Shown: one piece after another, positions 25,976 through 38,059 of the stretch
Position numbering within the stretch: position 1 is the stretch's first letter
Layout of the letters: each line of letters begins with the position of its first letter
Assembly: GCF_040802235.1 (NCBI RefSeq)
Contig: NC_133158.1
Location: forward strand, 161,049,401-161,113,400
Length of the DNA: 64,000 bases
Reading direction: 5' to 3'
Source: Manis javanica
Taxonomy: Eukaryota > Chordata > Mammalia > Pholidota > Manidae
Made by a program: the position numbers and the translations under genes
The notes under the pieces: model-generated
The model's input: only the letters and a program-made list of their open reading frames with translations
Database searches by the model: none
Told to the model about the DNA's origin: nothing

Positions 25976-28201
25976 GTTAGTATTGATTTTCTCTTCCTAG
26001 ACCTTGTCTGGTCCACCTAGAGCTTAGTCAAGTAATTTTCAGAGTAGTTGCCATTGAAATTTGAGGATTAGGGTTGAAAACATTAAATCATTCTTAAATA
26101 TGGTTATCATTTCCTATTATCCCTTTTCTGCCAGGCATACGCAGCTTATTAAAGGCTATCACAGCTTACAGTCTATCTAAACTGCCTGCAACTGCAAGTG
26201 TAAGAAATAGTAACACAAGTAGCAGGCTATTTTCAAACTGTACTTACTAAAGAAAAACAAAGACTCGATTTTGTAAACCAGGATTATAAGTCAGTTCAAG
26301 TAAATAACTGTTAACATTGGAAAATATTATTTTTATTGCTGCTGGTAGCTGTTTAGAGAGGGATTATTAGTCAATGGGGATATTTTCCCTTTATTTTTAT
26401 GTATTTTATGAATTATTGGATCATGCATGTATTATTTTTATAATAGGGAAAATTAAATTTTGATAGAGGAGCTGTGGTGATGCGTACATTATAGGATTAG
26501 TTTTATCACATTAAAATAGCTCAGATCTGCCCAATCATGAGTATTAGACACTAACCTTTATCGTGCATTTACTAGACCCATTTTTGCTGAATTTCTTTTT
26601 TGCATTGCAACACCTGCAAGCTTTTGAACAATAATTAGGAAGGTGTTAATAACAAGGTGGAAGTTCAGAAGTTAGTTATTCAACAAACAGAAATCTCGGT
26701 GTAAAAGGGAGAGACTGGTAATTATCTGAAGGGAGAAAAAGGTGAGAGAGCATGCCAGAGTTTCCATCTCTTCTGCTCTGCCCTCGGGTGGGGGTCTCGC
26801 CCTGATGCTGATCTGTTTGTGGTCAATTCAACACCATTAATCATCCTGAACAGCACTTGTGCTGCCTTGGTCCAAATTCAGAATATTTATGGTCTCGCTA
26901 GGAAGTGAGGTAGATGAGCTCAGGCATAGGATGATTCATATAATTGTTTTGTTGTATTAAAAATAAACTGGATCCTGAACTGGAAGGGAAGGAGATGCTA
27001 TAAGAACATTATTGGGTCAGTTAACAGAATTGGAATATGGACTGTAGATCAACAAAAGTATTGTTTCACTATTAGCTTCTCTCAATTTGTTAACTGTGGT
27101 TATCTAAGAGAATATCCTTGTTCTTATGAAATAACACATTGAAATATTAAGGGTAAATGGGCATGATGTATGTACTCTCAAATATTTCAGAAAAAGATAA
27201 ATGATGTGATTATGGATGTATAGAACAAGAGAGATAATGATAAAGCAAATATGGCAAAATGTTAAAAATTGTATGTGTGGAAAAGTATGTATGGAAGTTC
27301 CTTGTATGATTCTTGCTACTTTATAAGTTTGAATTTATTTCACAACAAAAAGTAAATTAAATAAAACAAAAACCAACCACAGCTTGTACAAGTAAAGAAA
27401 TGCAAACTCTTCTTCTTCAGAAATGTCACCTTGAAAGGTGCTGGCCTTTTTCTTGGTATATAAGTCTGAATTGTTTAAGATATTTCTAGAATCCACTTGA
27501 AAGATGGCTTCATAAGCATTTGTTGGTGGGAGTAAATCAGTCCTATATGGTTTGAGTTTTTTACAAATTATCAAAACCTATTTTCAGCCAAGTATGCTAA
27601 GTAAAGTAAGTGGTAGGCTAAACCATACTATTTTAGGTATAAAATATGGTGTGACTTTACAAGTACAAGACATTTTGCTTGTATGATTAATAGGTGGTCC
27701 TGAAAGTAGTCCTAAAAGATTAATTCTTAAGCATGTTTAGAATAAGATAAACAATTTGGAAGGAAGATCATTGGCTTCTCTAAATTTCATTCTAAACCAG
27801 CCATATTGCTTCATAGTCCCAGCTTGTAGACAGTACATGAGCTGTGTGCATGCATGGAAGCCAGGAGTGACAGACTCAGAGGGCAGTGAAAATGAGAGTG
27901 GGAAACTGTATAATGGGATCATAAGGGCGCGGGGAAAATGTCCCGATCATTAAGATATCTTCTGAGTCTTTTGGACTACAAAGATAAAGGAAATGATGGG
28001 GAACTTTTTTTTGGATTTGTGAGATACTTGTCCTTGCCCTTCTCAAGGTGATTTTTATGGCCCCCTCACTCCCTGTGTTGTGAAAGCTGCTTGGAACTGG
28101 GTAAGAGTGGGAAAGAAACCATAGGCAGAGTGCCAGGGTAAAATACTTTCAGTTCACAAACCTGACTTTAAAACTGTGTTTTTTTTCTTTTCCAATCACA
28201 G
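25976..28201 (+). other. ARMC8: ARMC8 intron
   Basis: AT-rich intron with donor GTTAGT and acceptor TTTTCCAATCACAG. It contains a likely L1M 3' end at about 27.15-27.37 kb. I see nothing else that I can name. Confidence 0.75.
27150..27365 (+). mobile_element. Old L1 (L1M-type) 3' end
   Basis: 'GCAAATATGGCAAAATGTTA' followed by 'GGAAGTTCCTTGTATGATTC' and 'TTTGAATTTATTTCACAACA' then AAAAG is the usual end of old L1M elements in plus orientation. Confidence 0.55.
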
Positions 28202-28294
28202 CCAATTTTAGAATCAGGAGCTGTAGAGCTACTTTGTGGATTAACCCAAAGTGAAAATCCTGCTTTACGAGTGAATGGAATTTGGGCTTTAATG
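28202..28294 (+). CDS. ARMC8: ARMC8 coding exon 7 of 13 in window
   Basis: A 93-bp exon of 31 codons, phase 0 at both ends, with acceptor CCAATCACAG and donor GTATGT. The peptide begins [20 protein letters not shown] and ends [11 protein letters not shown]. It is followed either by the regular exon at 30652 or possibly by the exon-like segment at 29906. Confidence 0.95.
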
Positions 28295-30651
28295 GTATGT
28301 TTCACTCTTTTATGTATGCCATCATTTACAAAGAGACTAGAGCTGTTACCCGTTTTAATTTAAGTTAAAATTAAGGAATATGATATTTGAAATGTCTGGA
28401 GTTTTCTTTTTGAAAAACCTTGCTATTTTGGTCCATTTTTCTATTGACCTAGGACCTAGAAGACACAGCATTCAGCTTTCGGATTCTCATATAAGCATGT
28501 CACATGGCCATCGTGCCTCAGTTCTCCAGTTCAGTTTATTATTAAGAAAAATGTACAGGTGTTGAAATTTGACATCTAATTTTGGGACGAACATATTTTC
28601 CTCATCATAAACCTATTGATATCTGTACAGAGCTCTTCCTACTTTCCAAAACACTCTGTCTCTCCTTTGCTCTTTATTAAACAACTTTGTGAAATAAGCT
28701 AAGGAGTATTCATGTTTACAGATGAGTAAACTAAAATACAGAGTGATTAAGTAATTTACCCAAGGTAACAACTGATAGGTACATAAATAATTTAACAGTT
28801 TCTAGTAAATAATTTATAATCTAAATTATAAAACTATATAACTATGAAGTCAGAGAACCATTTTTTCCTTAAGATTTATTAAATAAAATTTGTTCAAATT
28901 GAAAATAGAGTAATCCTACATGGGTTTTTAAAAACATACTTAATAGTAGTTACAATTTAATTACTAAGTAACAGACACTAAGCTAAGTGTTTTATATTTG
29001 TTATCTCTAATTCCTATTTTAAGTTATATTGGTATATCTCCACCTTATAATTATGATGTGGCATCTAAATGAAAGACCAAGACCTCCCAGCTAATGAGTG
29101 TTGGAAATGGGTCCTGAATCTGCTCCAACCCCATACTTACTCTTGTCCTTGTTCTGCACTCTATCTGCTGTCTTTTCCCATGAACTTTGGGATAGAAACA
29201 ATCTATCTTCTAAGAAAGCACTGAATCCAGTAGATTCACTGTTACTTTTCTCTTTAATTTTGCACCAGCTTTTAGCATTTCTCTTTCTTGAAAGTCTTTC
29301 CCAGGAATTAATTTTTTTTTAACCTCACTTTCTACTTAGCTCCTTTTCAACCTCCTCCCTGGGGGATATTCCCCGAAGTTTCAGTTCCTGGTTTCCAGTC
29401 CCCCTCACACTTGAGTTTCAGGGACTTCATCTACTCTCATGATTTCACCCACCACTAGAAGTTTCTTTGAAATATCCATATCCGAATGTCACTGTCCCCT
29501 GTTCCCCATCTAGTACTTAGCCCATGGGGCTTCATTTGAGGGCTCTCTGACATATACAGTTTTAATGTTGAAAATTAAATATATCACCCCACCTTCAAAT
29601 CCATATTAACTATTTGCATCAATCTCCTTGTTACTAGCTGCTATGTTCTTTGTCCACAAAATATAAAACCTTGGAATTATCTTTGGCCAAGGTCTTTTGA
29701 CCCTTAGCCCAGTGCTCTTTTTGCTCTGCAGTGCTGCTTTGCTAATTAGGTAACTTGATCTTTCTTATGTCTTAGCTCCTTAATTAAAAATAAGTTCCTG
29801 GAGAGCAATAACAACATATCATAATAAGTCCCTAGTTTACAAAAGAGATTTTTCTACCAGTGGTTGATTTATGAATTATTTGGAATTTGCCTTTTTTTCC
29901 TTCAGACATATTATTATAGGGTAACCTGTAATGTGTCCATAAAGGAGAAAAAGGGCAAAATAGCTTACTGGACATCTGGGGTTGCTGCTAGCTTGGATAT
30001 ACCTCCTACCCCTGAGAGCTTCCTATATGATACGGCCCAGCCATATCAACCTCTCGTATAGTATTACAATACAGTAAGTGTTTCATACCAGGAAAGTTAA
30101 CAAAACCCCACTACTTATTTTCATCCATAACAAGGGAATACTTAAGCTGTTCTTAAAATGCATGACACAGTATAATTGTTAGTACTCATTTTGTTATTAA
30201 AGTGTGCAAAAAGCAACTTCACAACCCAAAGTGTATTCTCAAAAGTGACCAAGCTCATAGATACAGAGAACAGATTGGTGGCTGGGCTAGGGGGAAGGTG
30301 GGAGAAAAGAGAGTGAACTGATTTTTGTTTGGGTGTTATTTTTTGTTTTGTGTAAATTAATTGAATTTTTAAAAAAAGAAAGTTTTGTATTTATTTGAGA
30401 ATCTTAAGACACTCAAGTGTCTGTGTCAGAAAATAGTCAAATTCCTCTTTCAGAGTATATATAGGAGTGACAGTTACCTTTTTCTGGACAGAATTACAGG
30501 TGATTAACAGGAATCAGAAAAATAATGTGACTTAAACTTAAGGATTTTCTGCAGATTCTCTTTGTACTTTGAAAATGATCTGTTACTACTAAAATATCAC
30601 TTAATAAAGAAAATGTAGACATGATTCTTGAAACTTCTTTAATCCTTTCAG
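28295..30651 (+). other. ARMC8: ARMC8 intron containing an exon-like segment
   Basis: Intron with donor GTATGT and acceptor AATCCTTTCAG. Degraded antisense MIR-like sequence lies near 28.69-28.79 and 28.93-29.11 kb. A likely L1 3'-end fragment is at 30.22-30.38 kb. The main feature is the putative alternative exon at 29906-30073. Confidence 0.75.
29906..30073 (+). CDS. Putative alternative ARMC8 exon with in-frame stop
   Basis: This 168-bp segment follows a very strong acceptor (CTTTTTTTCCTTCAG) and precedes a consensus donor (ACA|GTAAGT). Spliced after the exon ending ..GIWALM in phase 0, it reads 51 codons, opening TYYYRVTCNVSIKEKKGK and closing FLYDTAQPYQPLV. It then meets a TAG at 30059-30061. 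Its length is a multiple of three. Inclusion would replace the C-terminal ~180 residues of ARMC8 with a short tail, or trigger decay if the downstream exons are still joined. ARMC8 is known to have shorter isoforms, but I cannot match this tail to one from memory. Expression is not shown by the sequence. Confidence 0.45.
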
Positions 30652-30801
30652 AATATGGCATTTCAGGCTGAACAAAAAATAAAAGCAGATATTTTACGAA
30701 GCTTGAGTACTGAACAGCTATTCCGGTTATTATCAGATTCAGATTTGAATGTGCTGATGAAGACATTGGGACTTCTTAGAAATCTCCTCTCTACTCGGCC
30801 T
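30652..30801 (+). CDS. ARMC8: ARMC8 coding exon 8 of 13 in window
   Basis: A 150-bp exon of 50 codons, phase 0 at both ends. The acceptor is AATCCTTTCAG and the donor is GTAAGT. The peptide begins [20 protein letters not shown] and ends [14 protein letters not shown], part of the C-terminal armadillo/HEAT repeats. Confidence 0.95.
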
Positions 30802-31767
30802 GTAAGTAAAATTGCCCAGATTTCCAGACCTGCATATGCATCATACAGCATTGCCTGCCTTCTCTGTTCCCATCAATGCCTGCTTGGAAGTGTGATTCAA
30901 GTGCTACCCCTTCCCAGAGAAGCAAGGAGTTGGTGTCTAAACCTGACACCTTCGTAGGTATTCTGGGAGTTGCTCCCATACAGCCACCGGCCCTCTGCTC
31001 CCTCCCTGCCTATGTTGTCTCTGTCTCCTTCCTCCATGGTGAATGGGAGCCTGCCCTGACTTGTTACTTTAGTCTTACTTGGTCTGTGGGCCAGAATGGT
31101 TTCCTCATCTGCCTAAACCATTTAGCTCTGGGATCTCCACTTGGTTTCCTTTAGAGAATCCTTCTCAGTGTTACTTCATAGACAGCTCCCCACCCCGCCC
31201 ACATTTACTGAATTGACCTCTGAAGAAGTCAGTGTGTAGAATAGCAGGGAGAGGTCAGAGCTGGTGGCTGAGCCTTGCTGTGGGGCCCCTCTCATTGCTC
31301 CCTGATGCTCCCTGAGTGGCAGTGCCAGTCACTGTCAGGTAGATGAGAGATATGGGTGGTTCTTCACCCTGTGCCCCACTTGTTTTCTGACTTTCTTTCT
31401 ACATTTGTACCCCAAGGTAGTATCAGTGAGTCTTTACCATATTTTTCATGTCTCAGGCTTCTCCCCATCTCTCATCCATTTTTTAGCTTTCTTTTTCTTT
31501 AGTATTTTTGGGCTTGAGAATCTCTAGTGACTATAACTCTATATTCTATAAGGCCAAGTATGCTCTCTTCTTCTGCAAGTCATTAAAATAAAAACATTGA
31601 AGGCAAATGCATCTTCATGGTGTGATGAACACTGTTCTCTGGCATCTAGGTCTATATGCTGTGGTGTTTACTTTGAAGCACTTGTGTACTGTTTAACTTT
31701 TAGAAGCCTTCTTTCCCATGGTTTTTTCCTTTCCCCAGATAACTGTGGATTTCCCATTGTTTTTCAG
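30802..31767 (+). other. ARMC8: ARMC8 intron
   Basis: A 966-bp intron with donor GTAAGT and acceptor GTTTTTCAG. It is moderately GC-rich, and I see nothing in it that I can name. Confidence 0.85.
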
Positions 31768-31863
31768 CATATAGATAAAATAATGAGTACTCATGGAAAG
31801 CAAATTATGCAAGCCGTCACCCTTATTCTGGAAGGGGAGCATAACATTGAGGTCAAAGAGCAG
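31768..31863 (+). CDS. ARMC8: ARMC8 coding exon 9 of 13 in window
   Basis: A 96-bp exon of 32 codons, phase 0 at both ends. The acceptor is GTTTTTCAG and the donor is GTATGT. The peptide is [20 protein letters not shown] then [12 protein letters not shown]. Confidence 0.95.
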
Positions 31864-33239
31864 GTATGTGTTGTCATTGTTGTTGTTTTTGAGGACTGTT
31901 TTCTGAGTGTGAGTACCAAGAAAGATCCTAGTTAGGAGTCTCCTGAAATAATCAAAACTGCAAAAGATAGGGTCCTGAGATGGGAGATGCTATAGAGAAC
32001 ATGAAAGGTCTGAGGTGAAAGGTCCTCTACTATCCCTTAAACTCTCTTCAAGAATTCTTCCTTCTGGAATAGAAGAAAACCTGACCAGAGTCTAAAGTTT
32101 CACCCTCCATGGCATGCACTGTACCCACTGTCCCTGTCTCGATAGGGACAGCCACCTTTGATCATCCTGGAATGAATCCTCTCTCCAGGGTTTATTATCT
32201 CTAGCCTCCCACATCACCGTGCTCTGAACTGAAATTCATGCAACTCCCTGATAAAATAATGCCTTATGCTGGAGACGTTTTTCATTTTTTTACTCTTACG
32301 CTTCCCTGTTCTTTATTCCTATCCCACACTCCTACTTTCTGTTTGGTTTCAGTAGGGCAAGTTTATGATAGTCTGTGCATTCGTCAGGGGATAGTTTGGG
32401 AATTATTTGTCTGTATTTCCTGGGATTTATTATAGGATTTTTAATGTAGCACATATTATATTTTTCATAAAAAGAAATAAGATAAGATAAAAAGAAAGAC
32501 AAACTTAAATTATTAACACAAGATCTAAGGTAATGGTAATGTTCGACTTTCTCACATAGGTGTTGACTACATGGGTGTGGTTCACTTTCAAAATTCACTA
32601 AGCTATACCCTTATATGTATGGAAGAAACTTGCCCAAAGTCATCGCTGACTGCTGGAGCCCATGATCCTTGACCTCTGTGTCCCTGAGTTAGAGTAACTG
32701 AGTGGCTTCAGAAGAGCACTGGGAGGGCGGTAAGGACCTAGGAGCTGTGGCTGAATCTGTGAGCAAAGGGGTACATTTGACAAAGTAGTTTTAAGATGGA
32801 TATTTTAAGTGATTTCTCTTAAAAGTCAATCAGAAATGGCTGTTTTTTTGGTGAACAAACACTTAACAAAGAAAAACTATAACCTCATAGGCATCACTGA
32901 AACTAGGTTGGATGAGATCCATTGCAGGAACATAACAATGAAGAAGACAGGTTGTGCAAAATAAACTGTCCTACCTGGAGAGCATAGAAATGAATTTTGT
33001 CTATGAAGACAGCTCACCAGGACAGAATTCTACTAATTTGAAAAATGAAGCAAGGTTAGAAAGGTGAGGCAAGATTTGGATAAGGGCAGAAGAAAAGCCC
33101 ACCAGCACTGTGCTCTGGCAGGACACAGTGGTATTCTTTCATGCAGATTTGGGCGGTGGTCCAGAAATAGGCATCCTGGGGAGGCTTAAACTGATCTTTT
33201 TTATTTAAATTTGATTCTTCTCAAACACATCTGATAAAT

Positions 33240-34440
33240 TCTTTTTTCTTTTCTTTCTTTTTTATTGGGGTATATTGACACAGAATAAATTGCATGTATT
33301 TATATGTGTTAAGTTGACATGTGTATATAGCCATCAAACAATCACCAAGTCAAGATAGTGACCATATCTGTCACTGTCCTTAGATTGGGAATAAGATACA
33401 AGTATATCCATTCTCACCACTCCTGTTGAGTACTATACTAAATTGCTACCAAGTACAATGGGCAAGAAAAAGAAATAAAAGGCATCCAGATTAGAAAGGA
33501 AAAAATGAAACTATTCCCAGATGACATGCATGTCTGTATAGAAAATGTCATGAACTCATCAGAAAAGCTAGAACTAATCAAGGAAAGTTAACCAAGGCCA
33601 CAGGACAAAAAATCATTTGTATTTTTGAATACTAGCATGAACAAATAAAACTGAAATTTTAAAAACAGTACCATTTACAGTAGCTCAGAAAAAATTAAGT
33701 ATTTATATATAAATCTCACAAAACATGTGGGATCTGTATGCTGAAAACTGCAAACCCTGAAAATGAAAGAAATCCAAGACCTAAATGAATGGAGAGACTA
33801 TCATATTAAAATGTCATGTATCACTTACATATGTTGTTGGATTCAATTTACTGAAATGTGGTAAGGAATGTTTCACATCTATATTCATGACCAATACTGG
33901 CATATAGTTTCCTTGTGATGTCTGTCTGGTTTTGATATTGCTATAATGCTTGCCTCAGGGAATGAGGTAGAAGTGTTCCCTCTTCAGTTTTCTGCAAGAA
34001 TTCATGAAGAATAAATATTCTTTCTTTCTTAAGTTTTTGTAGAATGTATCCATGAAGCCACCTGAACCTGGTGTTTATTTTGTGGAAGGGTGTCCTAGTT
34101 ACAAATTCAATTTCTTTTATAAAAATGGGATTGTTCAGGTATCTACTTGTTCTTGAGTGAGCCTTGATTATTACGTGTTTTTCAAAAAATTTGTCCATTT
34201 CATCTGCATTTTCAAATGTATTAACATAAAGTTGTTCATAATATTCTCTTATTATCTTCTTAAAATCTGTGGTATTCTTCACAGTGTCTGGCTCTTTTGG
34301 TCTTTATATTGTTAATTATTTTTCCCTGATCAGTCTGGCTAGAGGTTTATCAATTTTCTTGATCTCACAGAAGCAGCTTTTGGTCTCATTGACTTTTCTT
34401 CCCTATTATTTTCCTATTCTCTATTGCAGGGATTGCAAAC
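33240..34440 (-). mobile_element. Degraded antisense L1 with an internally inverted segment
   Basis: Three L1 blocks are present. At 33243-33370 a T-rich run followed by TTATTGGGGTATATTGACAC is the antisense L1 3' end. At about 33382-33815 the plus strand carries the ORF2 reverse transcriptase region, recognisable from the 'CCATTCTCACCACTCCTGTT' and 'CCCAGATGACATGCATGTCT' blocks. At about 33835-34430 the minus strand carries ORF2 upstream of that, with KKIIREYYEQLYVNTFENAD and EMDKFFEKH around 34190-34270. The outer blocks are collinear for one minus-strand L1 whose middle is inverted. All are full of stops and indels, so nothing is active. Confidence 0.8.
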
Positions 34441-34645
34441 TGTTTCTTCAAAGGACAAGATAGATATTTTAAGTTTTGCAGGTTATACAGTCTCTGTAGC
34501 AACTACTCAACTGTGCTGTTCTAACCTGAAAGCAGCTATAGACAATACATAAGCAAGTAGATGTGTCTGTCTTCCAATGAAACTTTATTTACCAAAACAA
34601 GTAATGGGTTGGATTTGGCCCACAGGCCATAAATTGCCAGTCACT
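34429..34645 (-). mobile_element. hAT-type MER element, same family as 12055-12440, opposite orientation
   Basis: 'GCAAACTGTTTCTTCAAAGG' and 'TTTTGCAGGTTATACAGTCT' lead to 'GCAACTACTCAACTGTGCTG', then 'AGCAGCTATAGACAATACAT', 'GAAACTTTATTTACCAAAAC' and 'GGATTTGGCCCACAGGCCAT'. This is the reverse complement of the family at 12055-12440. It abuts the end of the L1 block. Confidence 0.75.
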
Positions 34646-35219
34646 ATTCTATATCATTGATTTCGAATTGTTCACATGAATGTGTATGTGTTTGTGTGTA
34701 GCTTTTATCTCTGCTCCTTAGCTCATGTTAAATTGGCTTGGCCGAAGAACTAAATATCTCTTTAAGATCTGGTTTCTTATCTCCATCGGAGTATGTACAG
34801 TACGGGTTGTGTGGGCTTCTGAGCAGAACTATAGCCCACTCTGACATGCTGTTCCAGCCTGAGGAGGCAAGGTGTATTCCAACACTCCAGGGAGAATAAT
34901 TCTCATTGTCATGATTTAAGTGCCCTAGAATAAATAGGCCCCCAGTGCCTGCTTTAAGCCTTGGATTAATTGCATTTTCAATGTTTCCTGTATCCCAGAA
35001 GCAAATTTTGGGGGTGTCAAACTTCAGGACTTACTCCCTGTAATTTAGTTAATCTAGAAAAAATAAGACAGCTTTTAAGATATCTGAGGGTTTGGACCAC
35101 TGTAGGAAAACAGTCTTCTCCTTTAGCTTTAACCTTCAGGCTTAAGTCTAGCAAAGAGAAAGTTTAAAGTTAGAGATAATTATTTGAATTTAGACCCCAT
35201 CCCCACATCTCATCACTTT

Positions 35220-35470
35220 CTTTGAGTGATTCCTTAATGTGCTTCAGCACCCAGTGTAACTTCATCCAAGAAGCTTTCCCTGACCCTTGCAGTGTCGAGC
35301 AAGGGTCATGCTTTCTCTGTTGTTTTTACCTCAGTCACACCCCAGTGCAGTGTAATTGTGTGACGGCTTCAGAGTTAGGGAGTGCACCTCACTCCTGTCT
35401 CACACTGATGCCCTGTGGAGTGCATGCACGTTACAGGCACTCAGTAAATGCTGGTATTCCTACCACAGTC
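35220..35470 (+). mobile_element. L2 LINE 3' region
   Basis: 'CATCCAAGAAGCTTTCCCTG', 'ACCCTTGCAG', 'GATGCCCTGTGGAGTGCATG' and 'CAGGCACTCAGTAAATGCTG' follow the L2 3' end in plus orientation. Confidence 0.6.
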
Positions 35471-36206
35471 CCCTCTTTTTCACCTTTACTTTAATCCTTG
35501 CCTCCTGCGGGTCTGGCGGTGAGGTGTAACAGCTGACTAGAACAGCCTCCTTCTCTGGCACCAGTGTAGTGATTGCCCTCAAGATCTGCCACGTGGCACA
35601 GGATCCCTCCAACCTCCATGTCAAGCTAACCTGAACTAAGCTCAGTAACACATCTTGCTCCCCTCTGTGTTCCTCTGACAGGGTTTGAGAAAGTCAAGAG
35701 GTCCTAATTGCCTGTGACTACTGGACAGGGGTCAGGGGTCACCCAGAAGCTTGGGAGCAAGGAGGATTTAGAGGGGCTGAGGGGGAGTTTGTAACAGCTA
35801 TGAAAGAGACTTCCACCAAAGAGACTACCTCTTTGAAGAAACCTTGTGGGTTAGGAATAAGAACCTAACTTAGAAATGAAATATTTAAGAAAATAGTAAT
35901 AAACTAGGTTTTCCCTTTGATATGATAGCATGAACTAAAAGACCTGGTTGCCTTTGCCCAGTGATGGCTTATGCCTGGAAAGGAACCACTGAAGTGTTTG
36001 TGTTCTCCTGCAGCTACAGTAGACTTCTTAGATGTGGTTACTTCTGCTGGCATTGATGTCAGGAGATTAGAAAGGAGGTGGGGCATTCAGAGAGGAACCT
36101 GTGCAAATCCATGTGCTTCAGGTGGGAAATTGCTCATGTTTTTGAGAGAGCTTGAATCTGGGGACTTCAAGGTGTTCCTAAACACTGGCCCTTTGTTCTT
36201 TTCCAG

Positions 36207-36302
36207 ACACTGTGCATCCTAGCTAACATAGCTGATGGGACAACAGCAAAAGAACTTATTATGACCAATGATGACATCCTGCAGAAAATCAAGTATTACA
36301 TG
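36207..36302 (+). CDS. ARMC8: ARMC8 coding exon 10 of 13 in window
   Basis: A 96-bp exon of 32 codons, phase 0 at both ends, with acceptor TTGTTCTTTTCCAG and donor GTAGGC. The peptide is [20 protein letters not shown] then [12 protein letters not shown], a typical armadillo helix with the L..LANIA pattern. Confidence 0.95.
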
Positions 36303-37089
36303 GTAGGCCTTTGTCCGCTTTCACTGCTCAGCACTAGCTGCACATTAGAAGCAGGGACTGTAGCACTGTTAGCTCAGCACAAATTGTACAGATGTAAAAA
36401 AGAATAGACTGCTCTGTAACAGTTTCACAGAACGCTCTGCCCTCCTGAAGAAAAGGAAGTCCTCGAAGCCTGTGCCATTTGGCAGTGTTACCACCCACCA
36501 CCCTACTTCCCTCCCATGTCATCTCCCTGCCCTTCTTATTCACTGAAGACTTGGGACTCTTACCTTCCTCCCAGTACCCCCAATCTCTACTTTCCTCTCA
36601 AGGCTTTGGCTCTATTTGGATGAACCCTCTAGCCCCTGGCACCTCTGGCACTTGTTTGTCCTTTGACCTGTTGGCTTTCAAACACAATCTTCTACTTCCT
36701 TCTAGACACCTCAGCCACCTGCTGGATCATGACCACACCTGGATCTTGTCATCATCAGAAACTGCCCATTGCCAAAATCTGGCATTCAAACATCCCTCCT
36801 ATTTTCATTCTGTCAGGGTTTCCTAGCAAAACCTTAACCATGGGTGAGCTTGGCTTCTCTTTGCCTGCATGTAGAGTTTACAGTTACACAGAAAGACACA
36901 GATCCAGGCTGACTGATTTCATTTTAAATTCAAATTTCCAAAACCCACATGGGCACTCAGCACTGCCTGGTACCCTCCTGTGATTCTCCTGCCAGCTGGT
37001 GCCTCCACTCTCCACAAAAGTAGGTTCTTAGCTTCTCATTCGTAAACCTCGCCTTTTATGTCCCTCATCATTCTTAGTGGTGACCTCAC

Positions 37090-37620
37090 CTTTTGTTTTA
37101 TTAAGAGAGTTGAAGGAAAAATCTTCAGTGGCTCCCTGTTAAACCTTGAATAGAATCTTTATCCCCCTTGAGATGGTCTGTGAATTCAGCATGACCTGCT
37201 CATCTTGTATCCCTAACTCAGCTCATTCTCCTCTTCCCTTCGTTCACTATGCTGGCCTCTTTCTATTCCTTAAAGAGGCCATGAATGTTCTTCCCTGCCT
37301 TAGGACCTTCACACATGCAGGCTCCTCTGCCTGGGGTACTTTTCTTCTCACTCCTTGGTGGCATGCCTTCTCACCTCACAGATCTTAGCTCAGTTGACCC
37401 TTCCTCATGTGCTCTTGTCCATGCGTATTATTCTTTGTTAGTGCATCCTGTTTATAACCTCAGAGCACTGGGCGCAGCTACAGTCATATAGGTGCTTCTG
37501 TGGCAGTATAGGTGCTTCTGTGAGGGCAAGGTATCAGTTTTGTGTACAGTTGTATGTCTATCACCTTGCACAGTGCCTGGATTTTAGTATGTGTTCAGTA
37601 AATATTTGTTGAAGGAAAAT
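37090..37620 (+). mobile_element. L2 LINE 3' half
   Basis: 'CAGTGGCTCCCTGTTAAACC', 'GACCTTCACACATGCAGGCT', 'CCTCTGCCTGGGGTACTTTT' and 'CTCAGTTGACCCTTCCTCAT' run to 'CAGTGCCTGGATTTTAGTAT' and 'GTTCAGTAAATATTTGTTGA'. This is the standard L2 order. Inside it, TATAGGTGCTTCTGTG is duplicated at 37486-37501 and 37506-37521. Confidence 0.75.
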
Positions 37621-37789
37621 TTTACTGCTTCAACCAGGAACTCCTTTATCTTTCCAATACCAGATCCACATAGTATCACTAATCTTCTAAAAATTTGTTT
37701 TGACTTCACATACCCATTGAGGTACCAATTTCCCTGCTGCTCTTCCAAGGCAGACCCCTAAAAGCATCTTCTGCACATGCTATCTCCCT

Positions 37790-38045
37790 CCTCACTTCTA
37801 AGCTCACTCTTTAACCCACTTCATCTGGCCTCCACCCCCATTGCTCAACTGAAACTGTTCTGGTTAAGGTCACTAAATACCTCCATGATGCCAAATCTAA
37901 AGGATAGTTTTATCTTACCTCACCCACAGCAGACTTCAGCTCAGCTGACCATTTCCTCTTCCTGGAAACATTCCTTTCTCTTGACTTCCATGACACCACG
38001 TGTCCTTGACCCTCTTCTGTTCTCTCCTGCCTACTCCTGAGATTG
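37790..38045 (+). mobile_element. L2/CR1-clade reverse transcriptase fragment
   Basis: One frame reads PTADFSSADHFLFLETFLSL then DFHDTT. This is the decayed motif A region of L2 reverse transcriptase, normally of the form LDxSAAFDTVDH..LLETL..LGF. It is the RT part of an L2 LINE in plus orientation. Confidence 0.7.
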
Positions 38046-38059
38046 GTGACTCACTACCT

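Larger units (their letters stand above)
31864..36206 (+). other. ARMC8: ARMC8 intron with L1, hAT and L2 remnants
   Basis: Intron with donor GTATGT and acceptor TTCTTTTCCAG. It holds a rearranged L1 at 33.24-34.44 kb, a hAT-type MER element at 34.43-34.65 kb, and an L2 3' region at 35.22-35.47 kb. The remainder shows nothing I can name. Confidence 0.8.

Noticed and set aside
33941..34282. 113-codon minus-strand open frame
   Set aside because: It is decayed L1 ORF2 sequence (..REYYEQLY..DEMDKFFEKH..), reported as part of the mobile element and not as a gene.
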